A stretch of DNA of 64,000 bases from Acetatifactor muris (GCF_024623325.1 NZ_JANJZD010000011.1:62001-126000); one strand, 5' to 3'. Counted from the stretch's first letter, positions 9,001-18,691 are shown. Numbers and translations are program-made. The notes: a model not told the origin generated them from the sequence alone.

Positions 9001-10335
9001 TCAGCACATCTCAATCCGCAGAAACTTCCGCTTCCCCACCTTCAGCACATCTCCGGTCTGTACATTTTCCTCGAGAGCCTCCACTCTGACGCCGTTTTTC
9101 TGCACACCGCCCTGTGCAATCAGTCTCCTGAACTCCGCACCGCTCTTCACGATGCCCGCCGAAATCAGCGGGTGGATACAGTCGAACAATGTACCCCGCT
9201 CCAGCACTACCTCCAGAGAATCCACCTGCTCCGGAACCGCTTTGTCCGTAAAAGCCTCTTTGAAAAACTTCTCCGCCTCCTCCGTCTCTTCCGCTGTGTG
9301 GTAAAGCAGGGTAACCGTCTTCGCCAGAATCATCTTGTAGTCCCGGGGATTACGGCCGTCTGCCAGCTGCTCCTTTATTTTATCCAGTTCTTCCGGAAGA
9401 ATATCCGTGGTCAGCTCAAAATACTTTACAATGAGATGGTCAGGCACCTGCATGACTTTTGTGTACATGGTCCGGGCATCCTCGCAGATACCGATGTAAT
9501 TTCCCAGACTCTTGCTCATTTTCTCCGTGCCGTCAATGCCCTCCAGAAGCGGCATGAACAGCGCAGCCTGCGCCTCCTGTCCCTTTTCCTTCTGCAGGCT
9601 TCTGCCCATGAGAATATTGAAGGTCTGATCCGTGCCGCCCAGTTCCAGGTCAGCCTGAAGTTCCACAGAATCATAGGCCTGAAGCAGCGGGTAGAAAAAT
9701 TCATGAAGTCCTATGGGCGTTCCCCCGCGAAACCGGCTCTGAAAATCATCTCTCTCCATCATTCTCGCCACGGTAATGGTGGAAGCCAGCTCCAGCGCAT
9801 CGCTGAGGCTCAGCAGCTCCAGCCATTCTCCGTTATAGCGCACCTGCGTTTTGTCCCTGTCCAGAATGCGGAATATCTGTTCCTGATATGTCTGGGCGTT
9901 CCTGAATACTTCACTGTCTGTCAGTGCCTTTCTTCCTTTGTGCTTCCCTGTGGGATCGCCGATTTTCCCGGTAAAGTCACCGATTACCACCACAATATTA
10001 TGTCCCAGATCCTGCATCTGCTTCAGCTTTCTCAGCGGAACTGCATGCCCCACATGAATGTCGGGCGCACTGGGATCCATACCAAATTTAATGGTCAGCG
10101 GTTTCCCTGTCAGAATACTGGCCTGTACTTTCCGTTCCAGTTCTTCCTCGCCAATCAGATCTGCCGCGCCCTGCCTGATGACCCGCATCTGGTGCCGCAC
10201 CTTCTTCATCAGTTCCTTCTGCTTTGCCTCCTGGTCCCTATCCGCCTTTTCCTGCACTTCCGCCCTCTGGGTCATTCCCTCTGTGGATTTCATTTCCGCT
10301 GATTCCATGGTTTTCAATCCTTCTGCTGTGTTCAT
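9001..10335 (-). CDS. tyrS: Tyrosyl-tRNA synthetase
   Basis: 444 aa class I synthetase that charges tRNA-Tyr. The Rossmann domain carries KFGMDPSAPDIHVGH (HIGH-type motif HVGH) and IGDFTGKIGDPTGK. The tyrosine and ATP site continues in GGTDQTFNILMGR, the KMSKS motif is intact (TEKMSKSLGNYIG), and an S4-like RNA-binding domain forms the C-terminus (GAEFRRLIAQGGVQKNG). The start at 10335 has GGAGAGG upstream. This gives a charged N-terminal extension of about 45 residues rich in Glu, Lys and Gln before the core, longer than usual. Expression is controlled by the T-box leader at 10403-10735. Confidence 0.97.
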   Translation of the reverse strand: MNTAEGLKTMESAEMKSTEGMTQRAEVQEKADRDQEAKQKELMKKVRHQMRVIRQGAADLIGEEELERKVQASILTGKPLTIKFGMDPSAPDIHVGHAVPLRKLKQMQDLGHNIVVVIGDFTGKIGDPTGKHKGRKALTDSEVFRNAQTYQEQIFRILDRDKTQVRYNGEWLELLSLSDALELASTITVARMMERDDFQSRFRGGTPIGLHEFFYPLLQAYDSVELQADLELGGTDQTFNILMGRSLQKEKGQEAQAALFMPLLEGIDGTEKMSKSLGNYIGICEDARTMYTKVMQVPDHLIVKYFELTTDILPEELDKIKEQLADGRNPRDYKMILAKTVTLLYHTAEETEEAEKFFKEAFTDKAVPEQVDSLEVVLERGTLFDCIHPLISAGIVKSGAEFRRLIAQGGVQKNGVRVEALEENVQTGDVLKVGKRKFLRIEMC

Positions 10336-10402
10336 TTTCCTCTCCTTCTGCCGCCAATGCAGCCAAACCGTTTAATGATACTTTCATAATCAATCATTGC
10401 CA

Positions 10403-10735
10403 CACAAAAAAACTCCCGTCCTTCCAAAAGGACGAGAGTCTGACGTCTCGTGATACCACCTGATGTTTACAGACAGCTCACACTGCCTGCCTCTTCGGGT
10501 ACATTCGCAATAATCCTGCGGGCAATACCCTAGCACGTTAACGGATGCGGGAACCGTCGCAGCCTACTATTCCGCAGGAACGCACCTCTCTCCCGTATCA
10601 TCTGTATCATGGGGCGAACAGAATGAGGCTTTATATCCTGTAAAAATTCAGTGCGAAGCTCAAAGATGTATTCACACACAGCTTCCCATGCGCCTCTCAT
10701 CAGCCGGCTGCTTTCTGTATGTTTCACCACGTGCT
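10403..10735 (-). promoter_or_regulatory. Tyrosine T-box leader with terminator (tyrS)
   Basis: On the minus strand the leader carries the T-box sequence AGGTGGTATCACGAGA (10446-10461), which pairs with the tRNA acceptor end. A rho-independent terminator follows (arms 10412-10423 and 10428-10439, then a U-run). Further upstream a UAC triplet at 10668-10670, in the context GAATACATC, is a candidate tyrosine specifier. Uncharged tRNA-Tyr should stabilise the antiterminator and allow tyrS transcription. The exact Stem I boundaries are approximate. Confidence 0.88.
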
Positions 10736-10791
10736 ACTTCTTCTTATCAATGCTTTTCTTTTTCAATCAACTGAAATATGAAATTATATGC

Positions 10792-10820
10792 ATTATAAAA
10801 AACTTTTTCCGGACTGTCAA
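10792..10820 (-). promoter_or_regulatory. Consensus sigma-A promoter of tyrS
   Basis: Minus-strand TTGACA (10815-10820), 17 bases, TATAAT (10792-10797): a perfect consensus. Transcription would begin near 10785, giving a leader of about 450 nt that contains the T-box. Confidence 0.85.
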
Positions 10821-10890
10821 GACAAATTTTCTGATTTTCCTCTCCTCTGGAGTCACTCCGGCCTGCCGCTTCCATACCAGTCATTCCTGC

Positions 10891-12684
10891 TTAGTGATTG
10901 CAGCAGCCAACTCTCCGCTCGTTGATTTCCTTAATCCTTTCCGCGTCTACCTTGAAATTTCTGTCCATATCCATCAGACCGTTAATCTCCTGCTGCACAT
11001 CCGTCACCTGTGTATAGCAGTAGCCGCACACAAACGGGATTTCCTTCACGGCTGTGGTAATGTTGTCAAAACGCTGGATAAAATCTTCCTCTGTCTTCAC
11101 TTTATTGCCATAGCCCCAGCCGGAATCATCATTGTCAAAAGCAATTCCGCCGTACTCACTGATAATGACGGGCTGCCCCTTATATGCGAATCCGTCCGCC
11201 ATCGCCATTTTATGATCATTGTGAGACAGCTTCGCCCCAAGGATGTCATCTGTGTATCCCAGATAGCGCGCTTTCAGAATATTCCCTGCCTCCTCGTAAT
11301 CGTGCAGCGTTATAATGTCGGACACTGTATGCTCCCAGCCGTCATTCACAATAACCGGCCGATTCCTGTCCATGCTTTTTGTCAGGTGATAAACAGCTTC
11401 CGTAAAATGCTGCTCCACACGCCTTGTCTTCACCTGGGTAATCCCCCAGGACTCGTTAAACGGCGTCCAGGTAATGATACAGGGATGGTTGTAATTCTGT
11501 CTCACAATCTCCATCCACTCCGTGACAAATTCACTGACCGCCCCGTCTGAATACTGATAGGCTGCCGCGGCCTCACTCCAGACCAGCATCCCCTTCACAT
11601 CGCACCAGTACAGGAATCTCTCATCCTCAATCTTCTGATGCTTTCTCAGGCCGTTGTAGCCCAGCGCATGAATTTTGTCAATGTCCTCTATCAGCGCCTC
11701 CTCACTGGGCGGCGTCAGATGAGAGTCCTTCCAGTAGCCCTGGTCCAGAATCAGCCTCTGATAAATCGGCCTTCCATTCAGCAGGATATTGGAACCGTCA
11801 ATGCGAATCTCCCTCATGGCAAAATAAGAACCCACCGTATCCAGAATTTCCCCTTTTTCCATGACACGGAATTCAATATCATACAGATTCGGCTCCTCCG
11901 GAGTCCAGGTCTTCATGGCCCACTCAAAGCCATCCTGCTTCTTCACATACATGTCGATTCTGGTCTTCACAAGTCCGGATACCACGGCCGTCAGATTCCT
12001 GTTCACCAATTTCCCGTCATAGGAAACGCAGGTCTCCACCAGCAGCTCTCCGCCCATTCTGTCCTCGGCTGCATCCACTTCAAGCTCCAGCTCCAGACTG
12101 TACTCCTCCAGATTCGGTGTCATCTTCACATAAGTCAGGCTCACATTGGGCACATACTCTGCCCACACGGTCTTCCAGATTCCTGTGGTCTGCACATACC
12201 AGCATCCGTAATTCTCCGGAATCCAGCGCTGCTTTCCTCTGGGCTGCCGCATGTCAAAGGAGTCCTCCGCCTTCACCACCAGCTCATTCTCTCCATCCGC
12301 CACCAATTCCGTAATGTCAAAGGAAAATCTGGCATATCCCCCCCTGTGGCTCCCCGCATATTGTCCGTTCACCCACAGCTTTGTCACGAAATCAGAACCT
12401 TCAAAGTGAATCACATACCTGTTCTTCTCCAGTTTATTTCCGTCCACATATACTTTTCTGCGATACCAGATATTGTCATGACGGGATTCCTCCTGAATAC
12501 CGCTCATTTTTGTCTCGTAGGTAAACGGGACTGTTATCTTCATGTCTCCTTTAAAGGCTTCATACCATCGCTCCCGCTCTCCGCAGTTCTCATCGTCAAA
12601 GCCGAAATCCCATACCCCGTTTAAATTCTCCCAGTCCTTCCGCACGAACTGAGGTCTCGGGTAATCCTTTATGTAACATTTCAT
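10891..12684 (-). CDS. Glycoside hydrolase family 2 (beta-galactosidase/glucuronidase-like)
   Basis: 597 aa. A sugar-binding beta-domain (~10-170) and an immunoglobulin-like domain (~175-290) precede a TIM barrel (~295-590). The acid/base is Glu411 in TPFNESWG and the nucleophile is Glu510 in VIISEYGG. Compact GH2 enzymes of this size include beta-galactosidases, beta-glucuronidases and beta-mannosidases; the substrate cannot be chosen from sequence. There is no signal peptide, so it should be cytoplasmic. GGAGGG lies upstream of the start. It is the last gene of the lplB-lplC-binding protein-GH43-GH2 operon and probably hydrolyses a sugar imported by that transporter. Confidence 0.93.
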   Translation of the reverse strand: MKCYIKDYPRPQFVRKDWENLNGVWDFGFDDENCGERERWYEAFKGDMKITVPFTYETKMSGIQEESRHDNIWYRRKVYVDGNKLEKNRYVIHFEGSDFVTKLWVNGQYAGSHRGGYARFSFDITELVADGENELVVKAEDSFDMRQPRGKQRWIPENYGCWYVQTTGIWKTVWAEYVPNVSLTYVKMTPNLEEYSLELELEVDAAEDRMGGELLVETCVSYDGKLVNRNLTAVVSGLVKTRIDMYVKKQDGFEWAMKTWTPEEPNLYDIEFRVMEKGEILDTVGSYFAMREIRIDGSNILLNGRPIYQRLILDQGYWKDSHLTPPSEEALIEDIDKIHALGYNGLRKHQKIEDERFLYWCDVKGMLVWSEAAAAYQYSDGAVSEFVTEWMEIVRQNYNHPCIITWTPFNESWGITQVKTRRVEQHFTEAVYHLTKSMDRNRPVIVNDGWEHTVSDIITLHDYEEAGNILKARYLGYTDDILGAKLSHNDHKMAMADGFAYKGQPVIISEYGGIAFDNDDSGWGYGNKVKTEEDFIQRFDNITTAVKEIPFVCGYCYTQVTDVQQEINGLMDMDRNFKVDAERIKEINERRVGCCNH

Positions 12685-12702
12685 GTTGTCATAGCCCTCC
12701 TG

Positions 12703-12735
12703 TTTTAGTTCCGCAATTACCGCTGAATTCCGCTA
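12703..12735. repeat. Relic of the TTTTAGTTCCGC repeat family
   Basis: The gap between the GH43-like and GH2 genes begins TTTTAGTTCCGC, the same 5' end as the ~102-bp palindromic elements at 33724 and 46541. No second arm is visible here, so this may be a remnant or chance similarity. Confidence 0.3.
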
Positions 12736-13629
12736 TCGTCCATCTCTCTGTTCTTCCGCCAGCACAGGTCTTCCGTCCCGGAATTCCAGCTTCCTTCTGG
12801 TAATTCTCCAGGTCTCTCCGTCAAATCCCTGATAGAACAGCCATGCCGTGCCGTCTTCATCCCGAAATGCAAAAGGATGACCAGATTCTTCCGCATTCCA
12901 GCTGCCGGGCTCTCCGTTGGCCAGAAAGGGCACGGAATCCAGCTTTTCAAAATGAATCCCATCCTCCGTTACCGCACAGCCAATCTGCTGCGGCTTCCGG
13001 TTATAGGCCCCGCCATAAAACAGATACAGCCGATCTCCATCTGTCACACAGGCCGGCGCTTCCGTGCATTCCTGCTCCCAGACCATCTCCGGCGCCAACA
13101 CCGCGTGTCTGCAGGCCTGGGTCCAGCTGTCACGGGAGAAATCCGACGTAAGCGACGTCCACGCCGCTCCCAGCTTCTGAATCCGCATTTCATGATCCCT
13201 GGTGGCAAAATACAGATAATACCTGTCCTTAAATCGGCAGACATCCGCGTCTATAGCCCGTCCGCAGCACCAGTCTGCCGTCGGTCGGAAGACGGGATTG
13301 CTCTCGTCCTTCTCAAAATGAAGGCCATCCGCCGACCAGGCGTGGCAGATGGCATCTTTTTCCCAGGTGCCGTAAGTCTGATAAAACAGATGAACTTTTC
13401 CATCCCGTACAACAGCTCCCGGCGCTCCCACACCGGTGCTCTCACACTCCTGTGTTATGGGAAACCGTCCATATTCCTGCCACTGTTCCATATCCTCGGA
13501 AAACGCGATCCCGATTCCCAGCGTATCCCCAAAGTACACACTGTAGTAAAGGAAATAACGCTCTCCCAGCCTTACTACAGCCGGGTCCTTTGCAAATGGC
13601 GCCTCTGCCAGATTACTTGTAAAAAGCAT
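12733..13629 (-). CDS. GH43-like five-bladed beta-propeller glycosidase
   Basis: 298 aa. The pattern of beta-propeller glycosidases is clear: repeated blades with YFLYYS, VHLFYQ, YYLYFA and LYLFYG, and three acidic residues in GH43-like positions (Asp15 in KDPAVV, the Asp of AIDADV at ~127-129, Glu190 in TEAP). Such enzymes release arabinose, xylose or related sugars; GH32- or GH117-like specificity cannot be excluded. No signal peptide, so probably cytoplasmic. GGAGGG precedes the start at 13629. It lies between the transporter binding-protein gene and the GH2 gene, all co-directional, so it probably works on the same imported oligosaccharide. Confidence 0.8.
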   Translation of the reverse strand: MLFTSNLAEAPFAKDPAVVRLGERYFLYYSVYFGDTLGIGIAFSEDMEQWQEYGRFPITQECESTGVGAPGAVVRDGKVHLFYQTYGTWEKDAICHAWSADGLHFEKDESNPVFRPTADWCCGRAIDADVCRFKDRYYLYFATRDHEMRIQKLGAAWTSLTSDFSRDSWTQACRHAVLAPEMVWEQECTEAPACVTDGDRLYLFYGGAYNRKPQQIGCAVTEDGIHFEKLDSVPFLANGEPGSWNAEESGHPFAFRDEDGTAWLFYQGFDGETWRITRRKLEFRDGRPVLAEEQRDGR

Positions 13630-13731
13630 TTCTATCCCTCCAATTTCAGTGCTGATTTCACTTATAGCAAGAAAGGCTGCTGTGTAATCTGCAGCAGCCC
13701 TCCCTATCGTTAAATTATTGACTGGTTTTCA

Positions 13732-15409
13732 TCAGTTTCCTGCAAAATGATCTCTCCGCTCCTGCTCAATGGTTTCTACCCCCGCATCCTTCAATGCTGC
13801 CATATAGGACGCATAGTTGTCTTCAAATTCCGCTTCCGGACAGGTAATCAGCTTTACAACCCACTCTTCCTTCACCAGATTGATGTCTGCGGCCAGCTCC
13901 GGCTGAGAAGGTGATGTGTACAGAGAGTCATCAATATCATTGATATAATCGCCTGTCAGAGCATGCTCGTAATCCGCAATGACGTGATCCTCATATCCGG
14001 GATACTTGAACGCCGTGCTCTTGCTGAAGATACTGGGATCTGCAAAATAACCCGAGTTTCCGGTGAGGAACAGGTCCACGTTGACCCAGTCCTTGTCCTT
14101 GGAGTTATAAGCCGCATCAATCACGATAGGAGCTCCCTCCTCCAGATTATAGTGCTCGCCTTCAAATCCATGAGAAATCACGAAACCGCCTTCTTCCGTG
14201 CACAGCCAGTCCAGATAGGTCATGCAGGCTTCCACTGTCTCCGCATCCGCACTCTTCGGGCAGAATGCGATCAGTCCGCCGGGAGAGTAAATGGTACTGT
14301 ACTGCTTTCCGTCCCAGATATTCTGCAGAGGCGGAATGGATACCAGGTCAGCCGAGGGATCGTTCTCCTGCAGAGTCTGCAGTCTGCTGCCTCTGGACAG
14401 ATCCACACTGGCAATCACATGATCCTCAAAGGTCGCATATCTGCCGTTCACGATAAAACTGGTAAAGTCATCGCCGGAACGCGCATAATATTCCTGGTCC
14501 ATCAATCCATTATTATACAGTTTGTTCTTAAATTTGTACAGCTCTTTCATGCCTTCGTCAAAATAATCTCTTGTAAGTTTGCAGGCAATCAGAGATTCCG
14601 TAGGGTCGGTAGCCAGTTTGGAGAATGCCGCAAGGAAATATCCGTCATCCCACGTGCTGGTTCCGATGATATCAGTTCTTCCATCCGGATTTTCCTTCAC
14701 CATCTTCTCCACAAAGTCATACAGTTCATCCGTTGTGGTGGGTACCTGCAGATTCAGTTCATCCATCCAGTCTTTTCTCACATAGAAATTGCTTCTGGCC
14801 GTGGTGGCACGTCTGGCAATAATACCGCAAAGCTCCTCGCCGCCTGTCAGCCTGCCGTAGTCAATGACATCCTGCCCCAGATAGGACTTCATGTTCAGGG
14901 CCTGGTCAGCGCCATCCACAAACTCGGACAAATCCCATACACCGCCCTGCTCATAGTATTCCTGGGCAATGGAATAAGTATAGGTCAGAACGATATCCGG
15001 AGCCGTGTCTCCTGCCATGGCGCTGCGCAGCCAGTTGACTTCGTCTCCTCTGGGCACTGTGACAAATTCCACGTTAATGCCCACCGCACTCATTTTCTCC
15101 TGAATGTACCTGGTCCACTTATTGTCTGTGATTGTAGATCCCTCGGGGCTGTTCTCACGATCCCACAGCTCCACCTGAATTGTCACCCCGTCAAACTGTT
15201 TGGACCCGAATGTGGTCTGGTACTGGCTGGCAGATTCAGACTGTTCGCCTTCTGCCCCCCCCGGATGTCTCTTCGGAAGAGTTGTTGGCAGCCGCACTGG
15301 ATCCGCCCGCAGCCGAACTGCCCGACTGGGAATCTCCATTGCCGCATCCGGTAAGTAATGCAGCCAGAAGCGATACTGTCAGCAGCCCTGAAATCAGTTT
15401 CTTTTTCAT
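13732..15409 (-). CDS. ABC transporter sugar-binding lipoprotein, frameshifted at an 8-base G run
   Basis: A solute-binding protein of the LipO/family 1 type for the LplBC permeases. The mature part (about 500 aa) has the usual opening VTIQVELWDRE, TAPDIVLTYTYSIA and YGRLTGGEELCGI, and reads in one frame. The true N-terminus is in another frame: ATG at 15409, then MKKKLISGLLTVSLLAALL and a lipobox LTGC, followed by a Ser/Gly/Ala-rich linker. The frames meet at a run of eight C on the plus strand (15255-15262); seven would join them as SEETSGGAEGEQ. As written, translation from 15409 stops soon after the run. This is a sequencing error, a recent mutation, or phase variation by slippage. It follows lplC. 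Confidence 0.85.
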
Positions 15410-15493
15410 AATGATACCTTCCTTTCTTAATTAAGAATAATCTATGAATACCGTAAGGTTTTCTTTAATACCTTTTACGGTTTTCATCCATTT

Positions 15494-16375
15494 TCATCCT
15501 TTCACAGACCCCAGCATGACACCCTTGACAAAATACTTCTGCAGCCAGGGATAGACAATCAGAATCGGAATGGTGGATACTGCTACCGTAGCCATTTTCA
15601 GAGACTGAGGCATTACCACCGTCCCGCCCACATCATCGGCTGCATTTCCCAGCTCGCTCCCGAACAGCATATTTCTCAGTCTGAGCTGCAGGGTATATTT
15701 GTCGCCGTCCTGAATATAAATCAACGCGTCAAAGTAGGAATTCCAGTAGCCCACCGCATAAAACAATCCGATGGTGGCAATCACTGCCAGAGAAAGCGGA
15801 AGAACGATTTTAAACAGCACCTGCATATACGAAGCACCGTCTATCCGTGCCGCATCCTGGAGACTGTCCGGCAGTTCTCTGAAAAATGTCCTCATGACAA
15901 TAAAGTTAAATACGCTGATGGACTGTGGAATAAAAAGTGCTCCCAGCGTATTGTACAGCCCCACGCCCTTTACCACCAGAAAGGTGGGAATCATGCCGCC
16001 GCCGAAATACATGGTGAACAGAATAAAACCTGTCATCACACGCCTGCCCGGCAAATCCTGAATGGAAAGGCCATAGGCCGCAAGAATGGTAAGCACCAGG
16101 CTCAAAGCCGTGCCCAGCAAAGTGATCAGAACCGTAGTTCTCATGGCGGTCCAGATTGTGGTCCTTCCCAGAATCTGCTTATATGCCTCTATGGTGAAAT
16201 CTATCGGGTAAAAAGTCACCTTCCCTGAAAGCACCGGATTATATCCGCTGAGGGAACAGGCCAGCACATTCAGAAACGGATACAGACATGCAAAGGCCAG
16301 CAGGGTAATCAGGACATAAATGACAGCCATACCAATTGAGAATTTCTTTTTCTTTCCTGCAGTTTTCGCAGCCAT
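15494..16375 (-). CDS. Carbohydrate ABC transporter permease (LplC/YtcP type)
   Basis: 293 aa with six predicted membrane segments and the inner-membrane EAA-type loop DAARIDGASYMQVLFKIVLPL, which contacts the ATPase. The N-terminus (a Lys-rich cytosolic stretch followed by AVIYVLITLLAFACLYPFLN) and the ending MLGSVKG are typical of the LplC/YtcP family, which imports complex oligosaccharides. Second gene of the operon, 11 bp after the LplB-type gene. No ATPase gene is nearby; members of this family usually share a general MsmX-type ATPase encoded elsewhere. Confidence 0.93.
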   Translation of the reverse strand: MAAKTAGKKKKFSIGMAVIYVLITLLAFACLYPFLNVLACSLSGYNPVLSGKVTFYPIDFTIEAYKQILGRTTIWTAMRTTVLITLLGTALSLVLTILAAYGLSIQDLPGRRVMTGFILFTMYFGGGMIPTFLVVKGVGLYNTLGALFIPQSISVFNFIVMRTFFRELPDSLQDAARIDGASYMQVLFKIVLPLSLAVIATIGLFYAVGYWNSYFDALIYIQDGDKYTLQLRLRNMLFGSELGNAADDVGGTVVMPQSLKMATVAVSTIPILIVYPWLQKYFVKGVMLGSVKG

Positions 16376-16386
16376 GCTCTCACCTC

Positions 16387-17319
16387 CTATATAATCCCTT
16401 CCTCGCCGATTGCTTTCGCAAATTTATCGGCGGCAAGCAGAATCACAATGTTAACCACTGACTGAAACAGACCAATGGCAGTGGATTGGCTGTACTGCGC
16501 TTTTTCAATACCGATTCTGTATGTATAGGTACTGATTACTTCCGAGACGCCCATCACCCTGGAATTTCCCAGAAGCAAAGGCGCATCCAGTCCGATAGAC
16601 ATCATTTTCGATATATTGAGAATCAGCATGGTCACAATCACTGACTTGATACTGGGAACCGTTATGTAGACCAGACGCTGAAACTTGGAAGCACCGTCCA
16701 GATAAGCCGCTTCATAAAGGCTCTCATCCACCCCGGTCAGGGCTGCCAGATAGATAATGGTTCCCCAGCCGATTTCCTTCCACACATTACAGATTACATA
16801 GGTAAATATCCACCAGCCTTCGCTGCTCAGAAAAGGAACGGGTTCCAGTCCTATTCTCTGCAGGACAGCGTTAATGGTTCCCTCCTGCAGGGCAAACAGG
16901 TTCGTCGCAATACCGGCCACCACAACCCAGGATATGAAATGGGGAAGATAAAGTACAGACTGTGTCACTTTCTTGAACTTCACCCCTCTGATTTCATTCA
17001 GCATCAGCGACACGATAATGGTGAGCGGAAAACTGACTGCCAGCGCCGCAAAGTTCAGCAGGAAAGTATTCTTAATCGCCGACCAGAAATTCTTATTTGC
17101 GAAAATCTTCCGGAACACGGAAAATCCTGCCCATTCACTCTTGAAGACACCCTGAAAGATATTGTAGTCCTTGAAAGCAATAGTAATTCCATACATGGGC
17201 GCATACCGGAATACGATAAAATATACGATTACCGGCAAAAGCATAATGTAGACCCATTTGTAGTTCCATGCCTTGACAAGCGTACGCCTGACATCTCCCT
17301 TTCTCTTTCTGCCTCGCAT
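16387..17319 (-). CDS. Carbohydrate ABC transporter permease (LplB/YteP type)
   Basis: About 310 aa, first gene of the sugar transporter operon. Two adjacent ATGs (17322 and 17319) follow AGGAGG; the second has the better spacing. A basic N-terminus precedes the first membrane helix (WVYIMLLPVIVYFIVFRY). The segment PMYGITIAFKDYN is characteristic of LplB/YteP permeases, and the EAA loop is seen as EAAYLDGASKFQRLVYITVP. Partners are the LplC-like permease and the frameshifted lipoprotein downstream. Regulation probably involves the ArsR-type protein encoded divergently at 17717. Confidence 0.93.
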   Translation of the reverse strand: MRGRKRKGDVRRTLVKAWNYKWVYIMLLPVIVYFIVFRYAPMYGITIAFKDYNIFQGVFKSEWAGFSVFRKIFANKNFWSAIKNTFLLNFAALAVSFPLTIIVSLMLNEIRGVKFKKVTQSVLYLPHFISWVVVAGIATNLFALQEGTINAVLQRIGLEPVPFLSSEGWWIFTYVICNVWKEIGWGTIIYLAALTGVDESLYEAAYLDGASKFQRLVYITVPSIKSVIVTMLILNISKMMSIGLDAPLLLGNSRVMGVSEVISTYTYRIGIEKAQYSQSTAIGLFQSVVNIVILLAADKFAKAIGEEGII

Positions 17320-17455
17320 CATAACCCTCCTCTTTTACATAAAAAATTGTGTTCTGCCAGCCTCCTGGTTTAAAGCATAAATTCTGTCTTATTTCTTTCT
17401 TGTATTCCGTTTTTATATTTTTATTTCTATATATTTTATGTATTTATTTTTCTAT

Positions 17456-17484
17456 ATAATATACTATTTATCTAATGATGTCAA
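17456..17484 (-). promoter_or_regulatory. Promoter of the sugar ABC transporter operon
   Basis: Minus-strand TTGACA (17479-17484), 17 bases, TATTAT (17456-17461), about 130 bp before the permease start. It lies in an exceptionally AT-rich stretch (about 17400-17640) separating two divergent genes. No further gene is visible in this 395-bp gap. Confidence 0.65.
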
Positions 17485-17596
17485 TTATTTTTTAATTATT
17501 TTTGTAATATTACCTATTTATCTTCCATTTATTTCCATATTTTATATTTTAATCAACTCCATTTTATACATATATTATATTTTTATTTGCAGGAAT

Positions 17597-17625
17597 TTGA
17601 TTTTTATCTACAGATTTGTTATAAT
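17597..17625 (+). promoter_or_regulatory. Promoter of the ArsR-type regulator gene
   Basis: TTGATT, 17 bases, TATAAT at 17620-17625, about 90 bp upstream of the start codon at 17717. Confidence 0.65.
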
Positions 17626-17716
17626 AGCCAATATTGAACCTTCAAACATATGGACCGTTTTCGCCTCCGGCTAAACGATTGCATACATATTCATCAGACA
17701 GAAAGGACTTTTCCTT

Positions 17717-18655
17717 ATGAAACAGACTCTGCTCCTAAATTTAAAAAATACGGAAACACTCTCCAATGTAGGCAAAGCGCTTTCCGCTCCCGTACGCCTG
17801 GAAATCCTGGAATACCTGGCCAAATCACCTGCCATAATCTCTGAGATTGCGGCAGCTTTTAAGCTTCCTCTTTCCAGCACCGCACTGCATATCAGAGTTC
17901 TGGAAAACGCCGGCCTGATTTTCGTCCGGCCCATCCCCGGTTCCAAAGGCTCTCAGAAGTTATGCAGCATTCAGATTGATAAAATACAGATTAATATGTT
18001 CCAGGAAGAAGATGCCGCACTTCCTGATTATCTGTATCGGGAATCCATGCCCGTAGGCAGTTATTTTGACTATAGTGTGATGCCTTCCTGCGGCATGGCA
18101 TCAGAGCAGAATAATCTGGGATTTGAGGATAATATCAGTGTCTTTGTCAGCCCTTCCAGATACAGGGCTCAGCTTATATGGCTCAGCTGTGGTTTTCTGG
18201 AATACCGATTCTCCAATACATTTTTTAAAGGCAATTCTGTAAACCGTGTCAGATTCTCTTTTGAAATCTGTTCTGAAGCTTTGGGATACAATAACGACTG
18301 GCCTTCCGATATCACAATTTCCGTCAACACTCATGAGATTGGCATTCTGCACTGCAGGGGCGATTTCGGCGGGCGCAAAGGCGTCCTGAATCCCGACTGG
18401 TGGTATGCCACTTCCAGCCAGTACGGCGAACTGCGCACCTTTGAAATCACAGATAAAGCCTGTTACATCGATGGTATTCAGGTCAGCAGGGAAAATATCT
18501 ACACATTGGGAGTGCCTTACGGCGATTACATCAAATTCAGACTGGAATCAAAACGAGATGCCAGATATTGTGGTGGATTTAACTTGTTTGGAGAGAAATT
18601 CGGGGATTATCCCCAGGACATCGTTATGGAACTTTACAACGATGAAAAAGAATAA
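17717..18655 (+). CDS. ArsR-type HTH regulator with a C-terminal carbohydrate-sensing-like domain (copy 1)
   Basis: 312 aa. Residues ~10-80 form an ArsR-type winged helix (ALSAPVRLEILEYLAK, then SSTALHIRVLENAGLI). The remaining ~220 residues are beta-rich, with GDFGGRKGVLNPDWW, SQYGELRTFEI and NLFGEKFGDYPQ, and are shared with the paralogue at 18690-19655. I do not recognise a named domain; it could bind a sugar or glycoside. No CXC metal site of ArsR/SmtB sensors is present. It is divergent from the LplBC-type transporter operon, which it probably controls. Start at 17717 (MKQTLLLNLKN), with AGAAAGGA about 12 bases upstream. Confidence 0.82.
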   Translation: MKQTLLLNLKNTETLSNVGKALSAPVRLEILEYLAKSPAIISEIAAAFKLPLSSTALHIRVLENAGLIFVRPIPGSKGSQKLCSIQIDKIQINMFQEEDAALPDYLYRESMPVGSYFDYSVMPSCGMASEQNNLGFEDNISVFVSPSRYRAQLIWLSCGFLEYRFSNTFFKGNSVNRVRFSFEICSEALGYNNDWPSDITISVNTHEIGILHCRGDFGGRKGVLNPDWWYATSSQYGELRTFEITDKACYIDGIQVSRENIYTLGVPYGDYIKFRLESKRDARYCGGFNLFGEKFGDYPQDIVMELYNDEKE

Positions 18656-18667
18656 GATAAAAAGTCA

Positions 18668-18691
18668 GGGGGCTGTCACAGCCCCCTTTTT
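18668..18691. terminator. Bidirectional terminator between the paired regulators
   Basis: Arms GGGGGCTG and CAGCCCCC with a 3-base loop, followed by TTTTT and preceded by an A-rich stretch, between convergent genes. It can terminate transcription from both sides. Confidence 0.85.

Noticed and set aside
12703..12735. Full member of the palindromic family
   Set aside because: Only the first 12 bases match; there is no second arm, so it is listed only as a weak relic.
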